A stretch of 64,000 nucleotides of DNA from Kryptolebias marmoratus (lineage: Eukaryota; Chordata; Actinopteri; Cyprinodontiformes; Rivulidae). Made by a program: the position numbers and the translations under genes. Under the pieces are notes generated by a model that worked only from the letters and a program-made list of their open reading frames with translations, was not told where the DNA came from and searched no databases. Below, in pieces: positions 1 to 46,859 of the stretch. The stretch is from contig NC_051449.1 in assembly GCF_001649575.2 (NCBI RefSeq), positions 23,814,958 to 23,878,957 on the forward strand, written 5' to 3'. Every line of letters begins with the position of its first letter. Position 1 is the first letter of the stretch.

Positions 1-299
1 TTGTTGGTAAATTAACTGGTTGTTGTTGGAAAATCATTTATCTAAATAACATTCGACCCGAAAAAACCTGAGAAAACCCGCTTAAAAATATTACAACAGT
101 TCACTGCAAACCCATATGATGCACTCGATCCACTACAGATGATGCAGTCTGACACAATTAGGTGTTGTGATGAGAAGCTATTTTATTTTCTGTTTTTCAA
201 TAGTAGTCAGCTTGTAGGGCACCACAACTGCTTCCACCCGCGTCGATCATCATCATCATCATATGAAATAACTTTTTGTCACAACAAAAAATAGTGGCT

Positions 300-362
300 G
301 GTAAAAAAATTTTGTCCACCAGCCAGTATGGCTGGTGAACAAAATTTTTAATTTCCACCCCT
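300..362. repeat. Hairpin beside a hAT-like element terminus
   Basis: 305-325 and 329-349 form a 21-bp inverted repeat with one mismatch around a 3-nt loop (arms contain CCACCAGCCA and TGGCTGGTGA). Just outside, ATTTCCACCCCTG (350-362) reads on the other strand as CAGGGGTGGAAAT, a typical hAT-type end. The partner end was not found. Confidence 0.45.
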
Positions 363-1675
363 GGTGTGACATCACGTCTTCTTCTGTGCATGCAGGTCAC
401 TTCAGGACCGTAGACTGTTCACACTAGAGTCTAATAAGGGTCACATTTAATTTATAATGTGAACAACCATGCAAAACTCATATCTCAGTAAAAAATTGTG
501 GATGAGCATTAAGACCCAATCAGTTTACAGTGCTGTGGTGTCTTGTAGATCTCTGATGCTGATTGGCTGAGCAGTAACTCTCTGATTACTCATAAACAAC
601 AAACCTGTCTGTACAGGATGGTTAATTAACAGCAGGGCACATTTACAAGAAGATACAGTTAAAAGCTCTGAACCTGAATTCGTTTTAAGATCAAGTATTG
701 ATTGTTTGAGGGGCAAATAGCCTTCAGAATTAAACTGCATGCATATTCACAATGTTGTAAGAATTTAGATTGTCATGATACTAAAACACTTGAAGTCTAA
801 ACTCTCAGACCACATGTATTTTTAATACATAAAACTGTAAAAACTTTTAACCCTTTATTCAAACTAATACATGTACACAGCTAACACAGGCTTCACAGGG
901 TCATGCAACAACTCTGAAAGAGAAAGATGCGTTACATGGACAACCATTATGTGCAACAAATGTAGTGTGACAAATACTGCTAGACAACAGTAGTTTAAAC
1001 AAAAACAGATGTAAATGAATTCATCAGCCTTCTTAGCTACTTTGAGCCCCTGGTGTGATTTAGTCAACAAAGTAGTTTGTTGAGTTGCGTTCCTTTTTCT
1101 ACTAAATAAATTGTGTCAACTTCTTAAAGATAAAATCAGCAGCTCATTTCCTTATTTATTTCTGTGCTTCAGAAAGTTAGTACTATACTCACCGTATTTT
1201 AATCTTTTCTGTAGAAAAATGAATATTTGGTTTGAACAATCTGAAACTGGAGCTTCAGTAAGCTGCTCACTGACAGGTAGATGACAGCTACAGCTGATGT
1301 GGTGGAAATTAACTTTAAAGTCAGCCGGTCGTGCCAGGCCTTGAACTTAGAGAATGTACTTGCCTGGCAACAATTTCATCAGTCATCCCTCAGATAAGAT
1401 TTCTTAAATGGGGAAGTAAAAAAGACAAAAAAAAACTTTCTATCAGTGCATGTATTTTACATGAATACACAACCTCCCAGCTGATATCAAGAACCTTCTA
1501 GGCTGATTTCCTACCAGTGGCTAGAGGAGACTGGACTTTAGCACAAAGCACAAAGCACACACAAGTTGGACGTGTCTGAACACTAATGATGATGCTCCGG
1601 ATGCATTAACACATGGATATACATCAGAGCAAATGCTTCACTTTGTTCGGTACACATTTAATACAATGTTGGTTG
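363..1675. other. No gene recognised
   Basis: AT-rich sequence with no exon-like ORF. A short (CAT)n run lies just before it at about 247-262. No MAST3 upstream exon is seen. Confidence 0.5.
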
Positions 1676-1898
1676 TAGTGCTGGGGGATATAACGATACA
1701 TATCGTGGGGACGATAGAAAAGTGTCTATCGTGATATATTTTCTTCTGTCGTTTCTATCATAATTGTATCAATGATTCATGTAAATATTTCATAATGTAG
1801 GCTACGACGAACGTATTAGCGTTGTCACTTTGCATACATTCAGTTTATGTAAGTGATAAATAAGAAGAAAAAATAACTATTTTGCGAAGAACCTCCGT

Positions 1899-1998
1899 TT
1901 TGCGACATGACGCTGCTTTACGTGTGGGTTTGCGACATGACGCTGCTTTACGTGTGGGTTTGCGACATGCTTTACGGCAGCGGCTTTCTGTGCGGCGC
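1899..1998. repeat. 30-bp tandem repeat running into gap
   Basis: Units at 1899-1928 and 1929-1958 are identical (TTTGCGACATGACGCTGCTT then TACGTGTGGG). A third partial unit starts at 1959. The array probably continues into the unsequenced stretch, which would explain the gap. The ORFs through it are artefacts. Confidence 0.9.
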
Positions 1999-2526
1999 NN
2001 NNNNNNNNNNNNNNNNNNNNNNNNNNNNNNNNNNNNNNNNNNNNNNNNNNNNNNNNNNNNNNNNNNNNNNNNNNNNNNNNNNNNNNNNNNNNNNNNNNNN
2101 NNNNNNNNNNNNNNNNNNNNNNNNNNNNNNNNNNNNNNNNNNNNNNNNNNNNNNNNNNNNNNNNNNNNNNNNNNNNNNNNNNNNNNNNNNNNNNNNNNNN
2201 NNNNNNNNNNNNNNNNNNNNNNNNNNNNNNNNNNNNNNNNNNNNNNNNNNNNNNNNNNNNNNNNNNNNNNNNNNNNNNNNNNNNNNNNNNNNNNNNNNNN
2301 NNNNNNNNNNNNNNNNNNNNNNNNNNNNNNNNNNNNNNNNNNNNNNNNNNNNNNNNNNNNNNNNNNNNNNNNNNNNNNNNNNNNNNNNNNNNNNNNNNNN
2401 NNNNNNNNNNNNNNNNNNNNNNNNNNNNNNNNNNNNNNNNNNNNNNNNNNNNNNNNNNNNNNNNNNNNNNNNNNNNNNNNNNNNNNNNNNNNNNNNNNNN
2501 NNNNNNNNNNNNNNNNNNNNNNNNNN
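1999..2526. other. Assembly gap (528 N)
   Basis: Run of N inside the hAT-type element, beside its tandem repeat. Confidence 1.
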
Positions 2527-2798
2527 AGTCTGTTGTCATTTGATTCTGTTACGTCTAACAGGTACATATATATTGCTGCACTAAAATGCAGCAGATCTCA
2601 TTTGTGAAAGTTCAGTTAAATGTCACTTCGAAATAAAGCTTGAAAAAAGTTAGAAATTAGATTATTTTTTCATATTTTTCAGAGAATAACTGACAACGTA
2701 CGTAATTGGAGCATATCGTGATATATAGTTATCGTGATATAAAATTATCCATATCATGATATAGGATTTTTTCCATATCGCCCAGCACTAGTTGGTTG

Positions 2799-5700
2799 GG
2801 TGTTGATGTATTGGCTTTGGCGTCTGCTCTGGCCTCAGCGAATTGGTAATGTGCAAACACATACGACATTTATTAATTTATTACATGCCATGACCTTCAT
2901 GGGGGAGCAGGCGGTGCCATTGGGGTGCAGGGCGCCCCCCCTTGGATAATGCTAGGGGAATCGCTGGTGTGTGTATGTATATGAGACAAAGACAACGAGA
3001 GATAAGAGCTGGATAAGAAATCGAGAGACAGAGATGAAGGTAACTGCAGTCTGAAGTTTTTTCTGTTACTCAATGCTATAATGTTAACATAAATAGGTTT
3101 ATTTTACACTGGAAAGACTCAGCATATCTAACAACTTCACAATAGCTTGGTAGCTTGCTGAAGATGACAGGAAATTGTTGCTTGTATCGTTTAGTGACTC
3201 AGACAGCCAGAGCAGAACATAATACATCCACATGTCTCATTTTCAGATTTCAGAGGAAGTGGTGAAAATTCCTCATATGCCTCATTTCCTGATATTTACT
3301 GGAATTATTTTAACAGTAAAGAGGTTTTACTTGTAGCTGAAAACTAATACATTCTTTCTAAAAAATAAAATAAAATAAAGAAAAGTACCATTTTCTGCCC
3401 TAAGTTAACAATAAGCTTCAAATTTTCAATAAAAGCAAAGCTGGTTTACCATCATTTTTAGATATCGTTAGAACTTCAGATAGAAGTGTTTTGAGCTGAA
3501 GCAACTCAATTTTTCCTTTCAGGAAGAGTCTAATGGAAGCAGAAAAGTGTGCTGCACAGCTCCACCCATTAGTTGTTTTGTTGATGGTGTGTATAACTAT
3601 TGTCTTGAGATTGTGCCCCAGAGGACTTTACTGAAACTGGAGTAATAACACAATACTTGGCTTCAGTGTCACAGCCTTAATTTTGTATGGCCAAGCACAT
3701 TGGTTGGAGATGGTGAGGTCACTGCTCCCCACACAATGCCCCTTTCAGACTTGTTATCAGAGAGGTCTTTATGCAGCTCTTGCTCAGATTTGACACATCT
3801 TTAGTTTCTTTTGGGAGGGGTGTTGTCCCTCTTTCCTCATTCTGCTCTGTATATTTTCTCTCATCTTTGCTCTGTTGTTTTATGTTTATTGTTTTCCTGT
3901 TTCTCATTCTTATCTATTAATATTCTTTCCCTATTCCGTGCGTTTTTCTGCATCTAACACGTTCCGCAATTTTTCAGCTATTTCAACCATTCATATATCA
4001 AGACGTTCAGCTCATTAACGCCATTCTAGCTATAACTTTTGGTATCGGTGCAATTTCGGCTGTTTCAGATATTTAGCTTGGTCTGTACCATCTTTGTACA
4101 TCACTCGTGCAGGCCAGTGCAGGAGGAACAGCTGGAAGCTGGAGCGGGGAGTAGTGTGCAGTCTGGTAAAAAAGTGCAACTACATGATTGCAAAAACCTT
4201 TACCAGCTGCACAACTACATGAATAAGCCAACAAGTCAGCCTTTTCTTTGTCAACACCCAGTGAGATCTAAAATAGATAATTATTTTTAGTACATATACA
4301 TAAATTAATATTTGTTATAACATATTTTGCTTTAAACAAATCATAGATTCTAGTTTGAAGATGAGCTGCAACAGCAGCAGAACAAAACAGACTATGCTGC
4401 AACCCCAACAGAAGACAAATAGTAACCACTGAACAGGAAGATGTAGAACAGAAATTGTCCATCATACATGAAAGTTCTTCAAATGTCATAAATGAACAAG
4501 AACTCGAACTAATGAACATGAGCCAACCGGCTTTCTGACTGTTTCAAACCTGCAGTCTGTGTGCTTCATCATTTCTCTTCATGGACCTGAAGCATCTAGC
4601 TCTGACAACTACCTGTCCCTTGACAATATTTGACACTATAGGCATGAAGAAGTAAAGCAAAATTTGAACATCAAGCATCATCTAGCATAGCGTTTCTCAA
4701 CGGGGGCGTTGAGAAGATGACAGGGGGCGCTGGCAGCAATATCTTCCAAAAGGGGGCGTTGATATTCTTTTGGGGGGCGTTTGTTTGAAGGTAAAGTTTA
4801 CACCAAAGATTTACAACAATATCAGTTTAAACTTTGAACTACTTGCAAAAATATTGTGGCCTAAAACATTAAAACTGGCACAGAACTACAGCTGTATCAA
4901 TGGTGTTTCTTTTCGGCGCAGCTCCGTGCTGCCTTCAGGAGAACGGGACATCAGGATGTCGTTTTTATAATTTCTCCCACATGGCAGTTACTTTGTTAAC
5001 TTTGAGAAAAGAATGCTCTCTTTAGTGATATTACCCTTGGAATTATTTATTTCTCTTACATGGGTTAATTTCTCTGAAGGATACACCGTGAGCGCATTGT
5101 TATCGCAGTGGTTAAACATTTACAAGAGGAATATTCTGTTTTCGGACTTTCCCTGAAAGCGTCCAGCATCCAGACGCCCATTAACTCTTTTCTGGACAAG
5201 ATGCTTTGTTGACATTACTGTGGAACAGCATTGCCAAAGCATAGGAACACAAACCAAAAAAAAAACCCAAAATATTTTAAAACCAGAAACCTACGGCTTG
5301 ACAAGTGGATCACAGCAGCTGCATCAGCCAGTGTAACACCAGATTGATGTCGGCTAACACCGCTGCTACTTCTCTCTGCGGCTTTATTTGTGTCGTTGTG
5401 AACTTTAAAGACTTATCATCAGTCACAATCTTTAATTAGTCTATGAATAAAAGCAGGGCTCTCAAGTTTTACGCATTGACCGTGAGACGCGCATTTCGTG
5501 AAGCACACCCGCTCACACGCCACTTTTTGTATTTCTCACGCTAAAAAAATACACAAGCACACGCCCTTTTTTTGAACAGGAACCAATGTGCAGTACAGTG
5601 TTTACCGCACGGGCCAGAGCACAATAGGGGCCAACTTGGCAACCTTGTCGCTATATTTAACGAGTTTTCAGATCCGTCTGGCCTTTTCTTTTTGATCTAG

Positions 5701-6130
5701 CATCTCATAACTAACATGTAGTATGTTTTCTTTTACAAATCGTAATGGCAAACACATATCAGAATGTTAAAATATCATTTAAAAGTTTATACCATGTCTG
5801 TCTGAAATATTCCAAATAATTTAGCACACTAAATAAAGGTCCTTACAACGATGTTTATGTACTTCATATTTTGTAGCTCTCGGCTAGCTCGCTAAGCTAC
5901 GTCTTTTCTTACCTTGATAGCTGTGGATATATTCTTCATGGAAGAACTTAGATCCTTTCTCCAGTTTATTGGATCGTGAATTTGCTGCTGGATTTCCTCC
6001 ACCTCAGCAAAAGACAATTTTGGCAAATTAAGCAACAATATTGAAAAGACAGACATTTTGCTTTGTGTACTTGAATAGACTTGCAAAAACAGGAAGTGTC
6101 CCAGCACCAGGAGACGCTACTTCCGGTTGC
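2799..6130. other. Gene-free stretch with old repeat fragments
   Basis: No exon recognised. 4688-4780 has a GTTTCTCAACGGGGG start and GGGGGCGC blocks like the ends of hAT-type elements. 5455-5660 (CAGGGCTCTCAAG and following) resembles another dispersed fish repeat. Neither has a clear partner end. Confidence 0.4.
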
Positions 6131-6139
6131 CATGAAAAA

Positions 6140-6845
6140 GGCCCATTACTTCTGCTAATGCTAATTTAGCTATAGTTTCAGCTAGTGCAACTATGCTAAT
6201 GCTAATTCAACGATACTTTCAGCTAATTTAAGTATGGTAATGCTAATTAAGATATAGTTTTAGTTAATTATAACTTTCTAATGCTAATTTAGCAGCAGCA
6301 GCAGCTGAGAAAGAGCTCCATCACTTGCTGAATGCAAATTTTTTAAAAATAAGATGGCTGCCAAAGCTAATGGGGTCTAAAATCAGACCAGAATTGTGCA
6401 TGCTCTAACTCAGTAACCGTGTACTGTAGGAAGGTCAACCTTCACAGCTAGAACCCCCATGGGTCAGGGATCACTCCTAGGGACACTTCATAGGTCAAGG
6501 ATCAGCTCTACAGTATTTAAGGTCAATGTTTTTTCAGGCTATTGTCAGCTTTTTTCTTTTTTGTCATTTCAGCTTCTTTCAGCTCATTTCAGCTTTTTTT
6601 AAAAATCTAACTTCTACGTCTTTCAGCGTCTGTTCTTCTGCCTTCTGCAAACCTTCTCTTCAAATCAGCTTCTACTTTTCACTTTCTGCTTTTTCATTAA
6701 ACTTCAAAAATCTTTCAACTACTGATGGATAAAACTTTAGCTGTTCAGATTCAACTAAACAGTTCAGCACTTCTTCAGCAGCTTTCAGCCAAATCATTCA
6801 GCAACAAAGCATTCACCCTGCATTTTCGCAGGAAATGCAATTTCT
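6140..6845. mobile_element. Helitron-like non-autonomous element, copy 1
   Basis: Starts with a degenerate array of TGCTAATTTAGCT-type units (6140-6300), followed by TTCAGC-rich sequence. Ends with a hairpin (TGCATTT at 6819-6825, AAATGCA at 6833-6839) and then ATTTCTGTTGTT. The layout (internal short repeats, 3' hairpin, then a CTRR-like tetramer) is that of Helitrons. Another copy is at 12640-13147. The 5' boundary is uncertain. Confidence 0.5.
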
Positions 6846-7552
6846 GTTGTTCTTTGTATTTTCTCTTTTTCTGTTAGGCTGCTGCCTTTTCCTCCAGTTT
6901 TTTTATTTACATTTTTTGGCCCATCTGCCTCTGAAACATGAGATTCCAGTTAGATGAGAGTTCTCTTATATTCCAGACTGTGTCACACATTTTAGCTTGG
7001 AAAGAGCAACAAAAACATGCATGAGGGACATGCTGCAGCAGGAAGGAATATATCCAGCTCAACTTTGACAGGCTGCTAACTGTTGAGTTTGTTTAGAAGT
7101 AGGGCAAAATTTGTTACTTCCTTCGGATGTTCTCTGTAGATTTTAGTTTTAATTTTAATTCAGATTTATGTTGGATCATAATTCTCTTTAACAGGATAAG
7201 TGAAATACATGTAGTATAATAATCAGTGGAAGCCTCCTGTTATATTGCAAAGTTGTGATCATCCTCTTGTCCAGTACTGTGCAAAAGACTTGAAACTCCC
7301 CTACCCCAATAACTTTTCAACAGGTCAGATGTTTTAAAGTAATTTTGAGCAGTAATTCATCAGTCTTTGTAAAAAATCTTTTAAATAATTTTAATTGGAA
7401 ATTGGCTGCCTTTTCAGCTCTGTTCATTTACTGAATGTTGTAAACTTGGCATACAGTAGATTACAGCAGATGATTCATGTCTTAGGTGTCTGTGTCATTC
7501 CTTTGTTTGGTTACATTTTTTTGGCATTAGGAACATCTCTTCCAGATACTGG

Positions 7553-7925
7553 GCTGCACAGTGGCACAGTTGGTTAGCACTGTTGACTTTAAGCAAGAAT
7601 GTTGTAGGTTCACAACCTGACAGGGGCCTTTCTGTGTGGAGTTTACATGTTCTCCCCAGCACATGTGGGTTTTCTCCAGGTGCTCTTGTTTCCTCCTACA
7701 CACCCAAAACATCATTGTTAGGTTCATTGGCTACTCAAAATTGTCACTAGGTTTGAATGTGAGTGAATGGTTGTCTCTAATTCATGTCCATCTGTCCCTG
7801 CGGCAGACTTGCAGCCTGTCCAGGGTGTCTGCCTTTTGTGTGACTGCTGGAGATGGGCACCAGTTCCCTACAACCCTGAACAGAAACAAGGGGGTAAAGA
7901 AGATGGATGAATGGATGGACATTCA
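7553..7925 (+). repeat. tRNA-like SINE-type fish repeat
   Basis: GGCTGCACAGTGGCACAGTT, then GGTTAGCACTGTTGAC and GTAGGTTCACAACCTG (degraded A- and B-box-like), GTGTGGAGTTTACATGTTCT, and a GATGGATGAATGGATGGAC tail. A common interspersed repeat of fish genomes. Other copies are at 32655-32910, 57595-57675 (head only) and 30190-30283 (tail, reversed). Confidence 0.7.
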
Positions 7926-8029
7926 GATCCTGCTCATCTGTTACAACAAAGTTTTTAGGTCAATTGGTTGTTCTCCCTCACTTGTGCAGTTTTCTCAAAT
8001 TTTTAAGTGTTCATTGGATTGTTTCCTTT

Positions 8030-8390
8030 TTGATCGATCAATCAATCAATCAATCAAATTTTATTTGTAAAGCACATTTCAGCAGCAAGGCATTTCAAGG
8101 TGCTTTACATTATTAAAAAACAAAATAAAAACAGCATGTGACATTGAATAAACGGTAAGAAAGAGACAAAAACCTGCACTCTAACCCTAATTTAGCCATA
8201 AGCAACTCTAAACAGGTGGGTTTAAGTTGAGATTTAAAGGCACCCAGTGTTTCAGCTGTTTTACAGTTTTCTGGAAGTTTGTTCCAAATTTGTGGTGCAT
8301 AGAAACTGAATGCTGCCCAAAGAGTTATCGATAACTCTTTAGGAATTACCATATTTGAGAAAAAATACAAATGTATTCGTGTCAAATTGT
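8030..8390 (-). mobile_element. L2/CR1-type LINE 3' fragment
   Basis: Minus-strand reading AAFSFYAPQIWNKLPENCKT followed by AETLGAFKSQLK is the typical RT C-terminus of fish L2/Rex1-group LINEs. It ends in a (TTGA)n-type tail (8036-8057) with the usual TTTACAAATAAAATTTGATT-like terminus. 5' truncated. Confidence 0.75.
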
Positions 8391-8529
8391 GAAACTTTTG
8401 GCTTTTTTGCTGGTGTCATTTAGGAAAATAAAAAAAAAAAAAATTTTTGCAACAAGCTGCTCTTAGCAATATCATCCACCCATCCATCCATGGATGCATG
8501 CGTCCATGAATGAATGAATGATTGGGTCA

Positions 8530-9015
8530 TGAAGACAAGAGTTCAAGGAGGGAAACCCAGGCATCCCTCTCCTCAGCAATACTTTCCACTTACTTATGGG
8601 GGGATCCCAAGGTGTTCCCAGGCCAGAGAAGATACACAATCCCTCCAACGAGTACTGGGTCTGCCCCAGGGTCTTCTCCCAGTGGGAGGTGTCCAGGAAG
8701 CATCCTAATCATATGCCTGAACCACCTTAGCTGACTCCTTTTAATGTGAAAGAGCATCTCTACTCTGATCTCCTCACCAAGGCTGAGTCCAAATGTTCTA
8801 CAGAGGAAGTTCTTTTTAGCCACTTGTACTCGGGTTCTCATTGTTTTAGTCATGATCCAAACCTCATGACTGGAGGTAAGAGTTGTAATGTAGACGGACC
8901 AGTAAATTGAGAGCTTTACTCAGCTTCTTCACCACAACAGACTGCTCTCATTACTGCAGAGAAAATACTTGAACTCCTCCACTTGAGGCAGAGACTCACC
9001 CCTGACCAGCCAAAG
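8530..9015 (-). mobile_element. Rex3-like (RTE clade) LINE fragment
   Basis: Minus strand encodes EEIRVEMLFHIKRSQLRWFR, HMIRMLPGHLPLGE and, upstream, a degraded SIYWSVYITTLTSSHEVW-like stretch. This is the C-terminus of the fish Rex3-type LINE. Decayed by stops and frameshifts. Confidence 0.7.
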
Positions 9016-9479
9016 AAACATAAGAAGCTGACTCTCATCCCAGCTGCTTTACACTCAGCTGAGAACAATGTGCTATAAGATGTGTTTTAAGTTTTCTTTT
9101 GAGTAGAAATAACATTGTTTCTTCCTTTGTGTTTAGTTACTAGTTTTTATTCATTAACAATTTAAAGGTTGGTGTCCAGTGGCTCTGTAAAATTCTTTGT
9201 TGAAAATGGTCAGGTACAAGTACGGGCAAGTAAAAAAGTGGAAAAAGGAAAAAAAAAAATGTTTTCAGATATCCTTGTAAACCACAATCACTCTTTTAAA
9301 CAATTACAAGAATTCCAGGCTCCAAAAATCAAAGGTTTAAGGAAACAGAGGTGAATCCGAACAATTGCTCTTATATGTTCTTACAAAAAACTGAAACTGA
9401 AAAAAAATGTTCTCTCCCTGTTTCTTTTCTCACTGGTAACTGTCTTTTAACATGTCTCTTTATTTTTGCCTTTCTTCAG

Positions 9480-43120
<33,641 letters not shown>

Positions 43121-45550
43121 TCCCCCTCCCCCTTCTATTTTTGCTGGGGACGGCAAGTTACTAATCGGAGGGTTAAGTCTTTACCCAGAACGTCACGTCA
43201 AACTGCTTCAGGGTAAAAGAACATCATAAAAATGTTGACATTTCTCAGTTATTCATATATCATCTTACACTGGCAACAGAAACATGACTCTGACTGTTTC
43301 TTTCTTTCTTCTCAAATCGCTGTGGCACCTGTAATAGGATCTATTTTGTATATATTTTTTCCTTTACGGGAAGAAACTTATTTATGGCGTTTTTAGTCTG
43401 ACTTTGATTTTTTGGAGAAAACACCCTAGATGCTTCATCTGTTGCAGACAAGCAAAAAGCCCAGACAACACCGTCTCAGTGCAGTGTTTTAGAAGAAATG
43501 AGAATGATTTTTTTTAAACATGTAAATGTTTTTCTTTTTGCAGTGTCTGTATAGGACTTCTTTTTTTCATATTAACTTGCACCCATCTGCACTAAAACAT
43601 CATTCAGTGCTACCTCTTAAAACAGATCTGGCATTCAGATTGTGGTAGTTAATACTCAGACTCATCAAAACTAAACACCAATCATTTATCAACCTTTTCA
43701 ATGATAAAATAACATCACTAGATGGTCATTTTACGCAAGAACACACTCTGATTTCGTGGGCAGTTAATTGTTCCTCTAATATTCAAAGTCCCAGTCCCCT
43801 GGTTTGGTCTAACGTCTCAGTAACTTGGCATGTCACCAGCAGGTGCCGGTGTAAAGAATTAAAAAAAAAAGGAAAGAAACACGGTTAGGATGATTGTGTT
43901 AATTTTTTGAATTCAACCATTTTAATAAGACTTCAAATGATTGATAATCCTGCTAGCCGGGGATCTTTAAAGTCCTTCATTTTCACCGGTTCGATGAATC
44001 AACGTGGAAGGGGTTGTACATATTCTGGCAGTAAAGCTGAGTTCACCTGTGACCTTAATTTCCACTTTATAAGCTTTTCAAAAAAAAAAAACTATGATGG
44101 CATAGTTGGCAATAAAGAATTTGCCCATTATTTGAAAAATTGCTGCCCACCCTTAATCCTAACAATACCTGGAAGCCCAGCTGTGCCAAAGCATAGTTTA
44201 GCCATAGCACCCTCTTATAAAGAAGAGCTGTACATAATAGGCACCATGTTTGCATGAGCTTGTCACCTGGTCTGTTCTGTGAAAGGTGTGTCAAGGCTGA
44301 AACCTTGAGCAGGTCTTTAAATCTTAACTCAAGTAACATAAATGTGTAAAAGTCTGCTCTGATAAGCTCCTTCCACACTATGTAACACAGCATAATGAAA
44401 TTAGATCTCTGTTTTCTGTTGGATTCTAAGTCGTGCATTAGATGTAACAAAGACTTTTTTTGTTAATTTTTTTTAAATGAATGTTTACATTTTAGTGCTG
44501 ACATGTATGAGAGCTTGTCATGATTTTTCTTAATTTATGGGAAAACGGACTGACAGGACATGTCAGATATCATCAAGTGTATGAAAGAATGAGTGAAAAG
44601 GTGACTTTACTCTGTATGGAAACTGTCCTTTTGTTGTACTAGTAACCTATACTGTTGACTCATACTGTATAAACAATAATGGACATTATAATAGCTGTGT
44701 AACAGTGGTGTTGTTTTTGTAAGTGGCCTTGTAGATGGACTCAAAATGTCACTTGGCTGGCATGATGTCAGTCCCTCATTGCAATCGAATTCAGAACTGT
44801 TCAGCATGTTTCACATCTCCATATTTCTGAAGTTTCATTACAAATTTGGACATTAATATCCTTCATCTTAGGCTCTGAGACCTTGCTTTCTGTTGGACAT
44901 GAGTTTTGTATGAGACTTCCACACATGGGATTTGTTAAACTTTTTTTTTTCATTATTGAAATGATTCTTCATTATTCATTGTTTTAATTCCAAAGCTTTT
45001 AAAATGTTTTTATTGCACAAGGTGAATTTGTAATTTCCTCACCAAAACTGTATAAACTCACATTTGTTTTACACTTGAGGGAGATTAAATTGTGGGATCA
45101 TTAAAGAAGTTTAGTTCTTAACTGGACCTTAAGTAAAGGTTTACAGAACCTCTCAAATTGTCACTGTGTTGGGGTGAAAATATATGTTTGAAATTGTCAA
45201 ATTTGGAAGGTTACACAAGGTTTTGTATGCTCATTTTGTAGTATTTGATGCTTTTATTTGACCCCTTTAACAAAAAGTCACAGTATCTTTAGAATTTCTT
45301 TTTTTCACCATATTAAACTTGTTGAAATGTATGTTAAATCTTGGCAGTGATTTGAAGCATCACAATAAACTCCAGCTCCATGTCTTTACATTGGTGTTTC
45401 ACTGATTCTCTAAATTTTCCACTTCGATATTTGTGAATTCAATGTTTTTTTTCTCCAATTCACCTACCACGTGGAAGTCTGGTGCATAGTGCTGTGACAC
45501 TGTTTACCTTGTCTTAGAAGTGCTTGAAATAAATGCAAAGGGTGGAAGAG
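43121..45550 (+). other. mast3 3' UTR (probable extent) with candidate poly(A) signals
   Basis: No coding sequence follows the TAA, and the stretch is free of recognisable transposons. It holds a Pumilio-like TGTATATA at 43347, AU-rich tracts, and AATAAA hexamers at 45364-45369 and 45528-45533. Either could end the transcript. The 3' end is inferred; transcript data would settle it. Confidence 0.55.
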
Positions 45551-46855
45551 TTCAGAACTACAAAATGTTTTGTACTTATCTGTTCCTCACACATTTACTT
45601 TTCTTAGGTGGAGCTGTGGTAAAGTAGTTTGACATTTTAAGCTTCAACGTCTCATTTTACCTTTAGGATAATACAACTCATTTTATACTTTTCAGCTGAC
45701 GGCTAGAAATGATAAGGTAAAAATGTTTTCTGTCAAACAACTGCAACAGCTCATTATGACCACAATAGGATTTGTACCCTGTAAGTACTACTTACTAATA
45801 AGTAATACTAACTCTATAACATGACATGATCATAAACAAAGAGCATATTTAACTCTTAAACTTGCATCTAAACACATGTCAACGAATCAATAAGTGGACA
45901 GGACCTGGGCTAATTAAAACATACAGCCTAAATTAACTGAGGATAAATACAATAATATCTGTAATGACTGTAATTGCAGTGAAATATATCAGCAGAGCTG
46001 CTACAATCACACATCAGCTGGTTATTTACTCCATGACAGGGGTTTAAAGGTTTTTAAAGTTATGTTGGAGAACAATGTTCAAGTAAAATTAACATCCAAT
46101 ACAGTTTGTCACATCGAATCAGCAGCTGTCTGAATGTTAAAGTGATAGTTCAGTTATTTAAAAAAAAAAGTCTGTGTAATCAGTTTAATTTTAATGTCAG
46201 GTGCTAATATTGTAAACAATGCACCCTTTTTTTGGTTTGTTTTACTGTAATCTTATTGCAGCTTATTAATGTGTAAAGTGGGAAATGTAGGCCTGTGAGT
46301 GGATTCAAGTTATCCAGCATTTTTCTCATATTTCCCTGGAAATAAAAGGACATTGCATAGAAAAAATGCACATCAAACAAAACTTTGGGTCTCAGGAGGC
46401 TATAGAGTATATTTATTAGATTAAATGATACATAAAAATAAAACCCATAGTGAACATTGTATTGTGAATAAAGTTGGAGTCCAGCCGTCTGTGGTAATGC
46501 ACTGAGCAGGCATAATAAACTCATGAAAATGTATTTAAAAAAACTGATGTTTGCAACACAAGTCTGACATATATTCATATATTCCACAGTTTTAGAAATC
46601 CTGCACAGCCATCTCTGAAGATGTGAGCTTTCTCTTTGGTCTTTGTCAGCACTCCTAGGAAGACTAGAGAGCATTACAGTCATCCAGCCTGCTAGTTATA
46701 AAGACATACATCAGTCTCTGTTGCCCAAAAAGAGAAACAACTTACCCTGAAAATACTTTCAAAAGATAAAAAGTCATTTTTGTTACTAACCATACATGTA
46801 GTTTGAAATTAAAATCTGAGTTGAATACGTCAACGTCAAGTTGTCTCTTGGGATG
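45551..46855. other. Intergenic, nothing recognised
   Basis: AT-rich. A minus-strand ORF of 159 codons (46204-46683) has no recognisable motif and no coding bias. Confidence 0.4.
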
Positions 46856-46859
46856 AGAC

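Larger units (their letters stand above)
1676..2790. mobile_element. Non-autonomous hAT-type DNA transposon with 8-bp target duplication
   Basis: The left end TAGTGCTGGGGGATAT and the right end ATATCGCCCAGCACTA are inverted repeats. The element is flanked on both sides by GTTGGTTG (1668-1675 and 2791-2798), a perfect 8-bp target site duplication, the hAT hallmark. The interior has many ATATCG/CGATAT runs, a 30-bp tandem repeat and a 528-base assembly gap. No transposase is visible, though one cannot be excluded within the gap. Confidence 0.85.

Noticed and set aside
1845..2607. Long ORFs on both strands across the gap
   Set aside because: They are open only because N translates as X; the ends are tandem-repeat sequence.
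1..9479. Search for upstream mast3 exons (SLASLPSSGYGTNTPSS-type)
   Set aside because: No matching frame with splice sites was found; those exons most likely lie left of the window.
46204..46683. 159-codon minus-strand ORF with hydrophobic stretches
   Set aside because: AT-rich, no family motif, no splice or promoter signals; length is within chance for this composition.
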